The notes under the pieces were generated by a model. It worked only from the letters and a program-made list of their open reading frames with translations. It searched no databases and was not told where the DNA came from. From Solibacteraceae bacterium (GTDB taxonomy: Bacteria; Acidobacteriota; Terriglobia; Bryobacterales; Bryobacteraceae), in the NCBI GenBank assembly GCA_021324015.1, contig JAJPJX010000069.1, forward strand, positions 21,393-85,392: a stretch of DNA of 64,000 nucleotides, in the 5' to 3' direction. The position numbers and the translations under genes were made by a program. This document shows, piece by piece, positions 62,458 to 64,000 of the stretch; position 1 is the stretch's first letter, and every line of letters starts with the position of its first letter.

Positions 62458-63316
62458 CAAACGCCGGCCACGGCCGCGCCGCTGGATCTTCACCGCCTTC
62501 CTGGTGGCGCCGGTGATCGCCGCCGCGCAGGTCACCAAGGAGCTGCCCACGAACCGGGAGCGCGGCCTCGATTTGAACCTGTATTTCAACTGCTGGCAGA
62601 ATTCCGACCAGGAATTCAGCCACGGCGCGCTGGCCGAGCGGCCCGTGCTCACGGCCGGCGACCCGCAGCACGTCACCAAGCCCGGAGCCGTGCTGATTTA
62701 CGCGAAGCGTTTCAGCCGCGCCGTGCTTCCGCCGCATCAGCAGACCCAGGCTTCCCGGCACGCCGAGCAGGAGATCCTCTACGTGGTGAAAGGCAGCGGT
62801 TGGGTGAGCGGGGCGGACCGCAAGTCCGCCATCGAAGACGGCACGGCCATCCGGCTGCCGCCCAACATGGAGCACACCCTGGCCAACACCGGCGCCGCGC
62901 CCATGGAGATCCTGATCGTGACCGAGCAGCCCCCGGCCGGTTTCCACCCGCGCAGCGACATGCTGGTGCACTACCTGCGCGAGCTGCCCACCACGCACAT
63001 CTCGCATTGGTCCTACGCGGTGCAGTGGCTGTTCAAGGAGGAAGACGGGCTGGCCCGCCTCAGCAACCTGCTGATCGTCACGCAGGATGCCATGACCATC
63101 GGCTCGCCGCATGCCCATATCCCGCTCTGGGAGGAGGTCTGGTACAAGATCGAAGACGACGCCATCGCCTTCGTGGGCAGCGAGATCCGCAAGATGCCCA
63201 ATGGCTGCGGATATATCGCGCCGCCCGACGGCGTGACGCCCCACTCGGTGATCAACGTGACCGGCCGGCCGCAACGGTATTTTTACTTCGCCTACTACAA
63301 GCTGGATCGCAAGTAA
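62447..63316 (+). CDS. Exported bicupin protein
   Basis: 289 residues. After a basic start and a hydrophobic stretch (WIFTAFLVAPVIAAAQ) come two cupin domains. The first (about 75-165) has HAEQEILYVVKGSGWVS and LPPNMEHTLANTG; the second (about 205-285) has IGSPHAHIPLWEEVWYKIEDD and PPDGVTPHSVINVT, both with metal-binding histidine and glutamate patterns. The activity is unknown; such proteins may be sugar isomerases or lyases. Operon position suggests a role in sugar handling. Confidence 0.78.
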   Translation: MYPDKRRPRPRRWIFTAFLVAPVIAAAQVTKELPTNRERGLDLNLYFNCWQNSDQEFSHGALAERPVLTAGDPQHVTKPGAVLIYAKRFSRAVLPPHQQTQASRHAEQEILYVVKGSGWVSGADRKSAIEDGTAIRLPPNMEHTLANTGAAPMEILIVTEQPPAGFHPRSDMLVHYLRELPTTHISHWSYAVQWLFKEEDGLARLSNLLIVTQDAMTIGSPHAHIPLWEEVWYKIEDDAIAFVGSEIRKMPNGCGYIAPPDGVTPHSVINVTGRPQRYFYFAYYKLDRK

Positions 63317-63324
63317 CACGCCAA

Positions 63325-63693
63325 ATGGCGGGCACCCCCAGAACCATCCTCATCATCGATGACGAGCCCGCCGTTCTGCGGCTGCTCACCAGCATGCTGA
63401 CCTCCCGATCGGTGAGCCTGCTCTCCGCCTCGCGCCCGTCCGAAGCCCTGCGGCTTTACGGCGCGCAGACCGTCGATCTGCTGATCGCCGACATCAACAT
63501 GCCGGAAATGGACGGTATCGCCCTGACCGCGCGGGTTCTGGACCAGCAACCGGAGACGGCGGTGCTGCTCATTTCCGGCGCTTATGAGGAGATGCCGGAC
63601 GCGGTGACTTCCCCGCGCGTCCGCTTCCTGAAGAAGCCGTTTTTCCCTTCGGAACTGCTCGCCCGCATGCGCGAGCTTCTGCCGGACCTGTAG
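63325..63693 (+). CDS. Single-domain response regulator (receiver only)
   Basis: 122 residues forming one CheY-like receiver: acidic pair in IIDDEPA, phospho-acceptor in LIADINMPEMDG (Asp about 57), switch serine in LLISGA, and lysine in FLKKPF. No output domain. It starts 8 bp after the bicupin stop and probably belongs to the same operon. ATG 63325 is preferred over the longer frame from 62800, which lies inside the bicupin gene. Its kinase is not identified. Confidence 0.85.
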   Translation: MAGTPRTILIIDDEPAVLRLLTSMLTSRSVSLLSASRPSEALRLYGAQTVDLLIADINMPEMDGIALTARVLDQQPETAVLLISGAYEEMPDAVTSPRVRFLKKPFFPSELLARMRELLPDL

Positions 63694-63899
63694 GCCGTCC
63701 GATGGCTGTGCGAGGAAACACAGTCGGCGATCCTGGAGGAGGTCACCAAGCTTACAGACCGAGCTACTGTTCAGAATCCGCCAAGATACCGTGGGTGAAC
63801 GATGTTGTAGGGCTCCAGAATGCTCTAGGTTAAATGTGTAGCATGGGCGGATCCTTTGAAGTATGTCAACGTTTCTTGTTCACTGACAATAAAGACTCG
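63694..63899. other. Non-coding stretch next to an insertion sequence end
   Basis: About 200 bp of lower-GC sequence with no gene. The right part, from around 63845, is probably the terminal region of the insertion sequence whose transposase ends at 63900. Its inverted repeat cannot be confirmed because the other end is outside the window. Confidence 0.4.
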
Positions 63900-64000
63900 T
63901 CAGAAGAATTCATGGGTAAGCTGCGGCTCGGGCAGTTTGCCAAGTGAGTGGTAGAGCGCGAGTTCTAGGATGCGGAAGGTACGGAAGCCGTACGATCTTC
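63900..64000 (-). CDS. Transposase C-terminus (partial, runs off the window)
   Basis: The minus strand from 63998 down to the TGA at 63902-63900 reads RSYGFRTFRILELALYHSLG followed by KLPEPQLTHEFF. This looks like the C-terminal tail of a DDE-type insertion sequence transposase. Only about 32 residues are visible; the IS family cannot be fixed. Confidence 0.5.
   Translation of the reverse strand, partial: RSYGFRTFRILELALYHSLGKLPEPQLTHEFF

Noticed and set aside
1..64000. CRISPR arrays, rRNA genes or a replication origin
   Set aside because: No regularly spaced repeat series, rRNA-like stretch or DnaA-box cluster was noticed on reading both strands.

Overview
The window looks like a chromosomal segment of a soil-type Acidobacteriota, probably near the Solibacter/Bryobacter group. 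The reasons are high-GC coding sequence packed on both strands, an ADOP-type FtsX/MacB permease, Oar-like TonB receptors with a carboxypeptidase-regulatory plug, a DUF507 protein, a VWFA-related secreted protein, PQQ/cytochrome c fusion enzymes, many Tat-exported hydrolases, and a PEP-CTERM protein. This taxonomic call is inference from gene content; there is no rRNA gene or marker comparison in the window.

Layout. 1-8.9 kb is mostly housekeeping: ribokinase (partial), DUF507, histidine ammonia-lyase, a GNAT enzyme, an ACS-type MFS importer, glucose-6-phosphate dehydrogenase, a DinB protein, a degenerate receiver protein and a PAP2 phosphatase. 8.9-20.8 kb carries a TonB-type outer-membrane protein, a coenzyme F420 (Fo) operon (PPOX protein, cofG, cofH), a PadR/ABC exporter locus with back-to-back promoters, and hrpB. 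20.9-27 kb is the glycine cleavage operon gcvT-gcvH-gcvPA-gcvPB, followed with overlap by a GT39-like membrane protein. 27-36.4 kb looks like an accessory island: a tRNA-Glu 3' fragment, an integrase remnant, ADOP permease, amidohydrolase, PQQ dehydrogenase, a broken copy of a TonB receptor and a foreign-looking small membrane protein, with a 48-bp direct repeat near both edges. 36.4-48.8 kb has the intact TonB receptor, a GH9 enzyme, an esterase, a di-haem peroxidase-like protein, a VWA protein, a second amidohydrolase, GtrA and a CDP-alcohol phosphatidyltransferase. 48.9-56.1 kb is a two-component locus flanked by secreted proteins (kelch, YVTN/TPR, LamG, PEP-CTERM). 56.3-63.7 kb is a glycan-utilisation block (DUF4832, alpha-L-fucosidase, alpha-L-arabinofuranosidase, aldose epimerase, bicupin, response regulator). 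The window ends in the C-terminus of a transposase.

Main points of interest. (1) At 57756-58088 an ArsC/Spx-like gene has an in-frame TGA exactly where the first cysteine of the CxxC redox motif belongs, followed by a SECIS-like hairpin, so it is probably a selenoprotein missed by ordinary ORF calling. (2) Two promoters flanking the 51.4-54.0 kb two-component system share the same Pho-box-like direct repeat and the same spacing to a conserved -10 region, which suggests they form its regulon. (3) The PadR/ABC divergent promoter has two near-identical operators over two overlapping promoters, and both transcripts appear leaderless. (4) tRNA, integrase and repeat remnants mark an old island.
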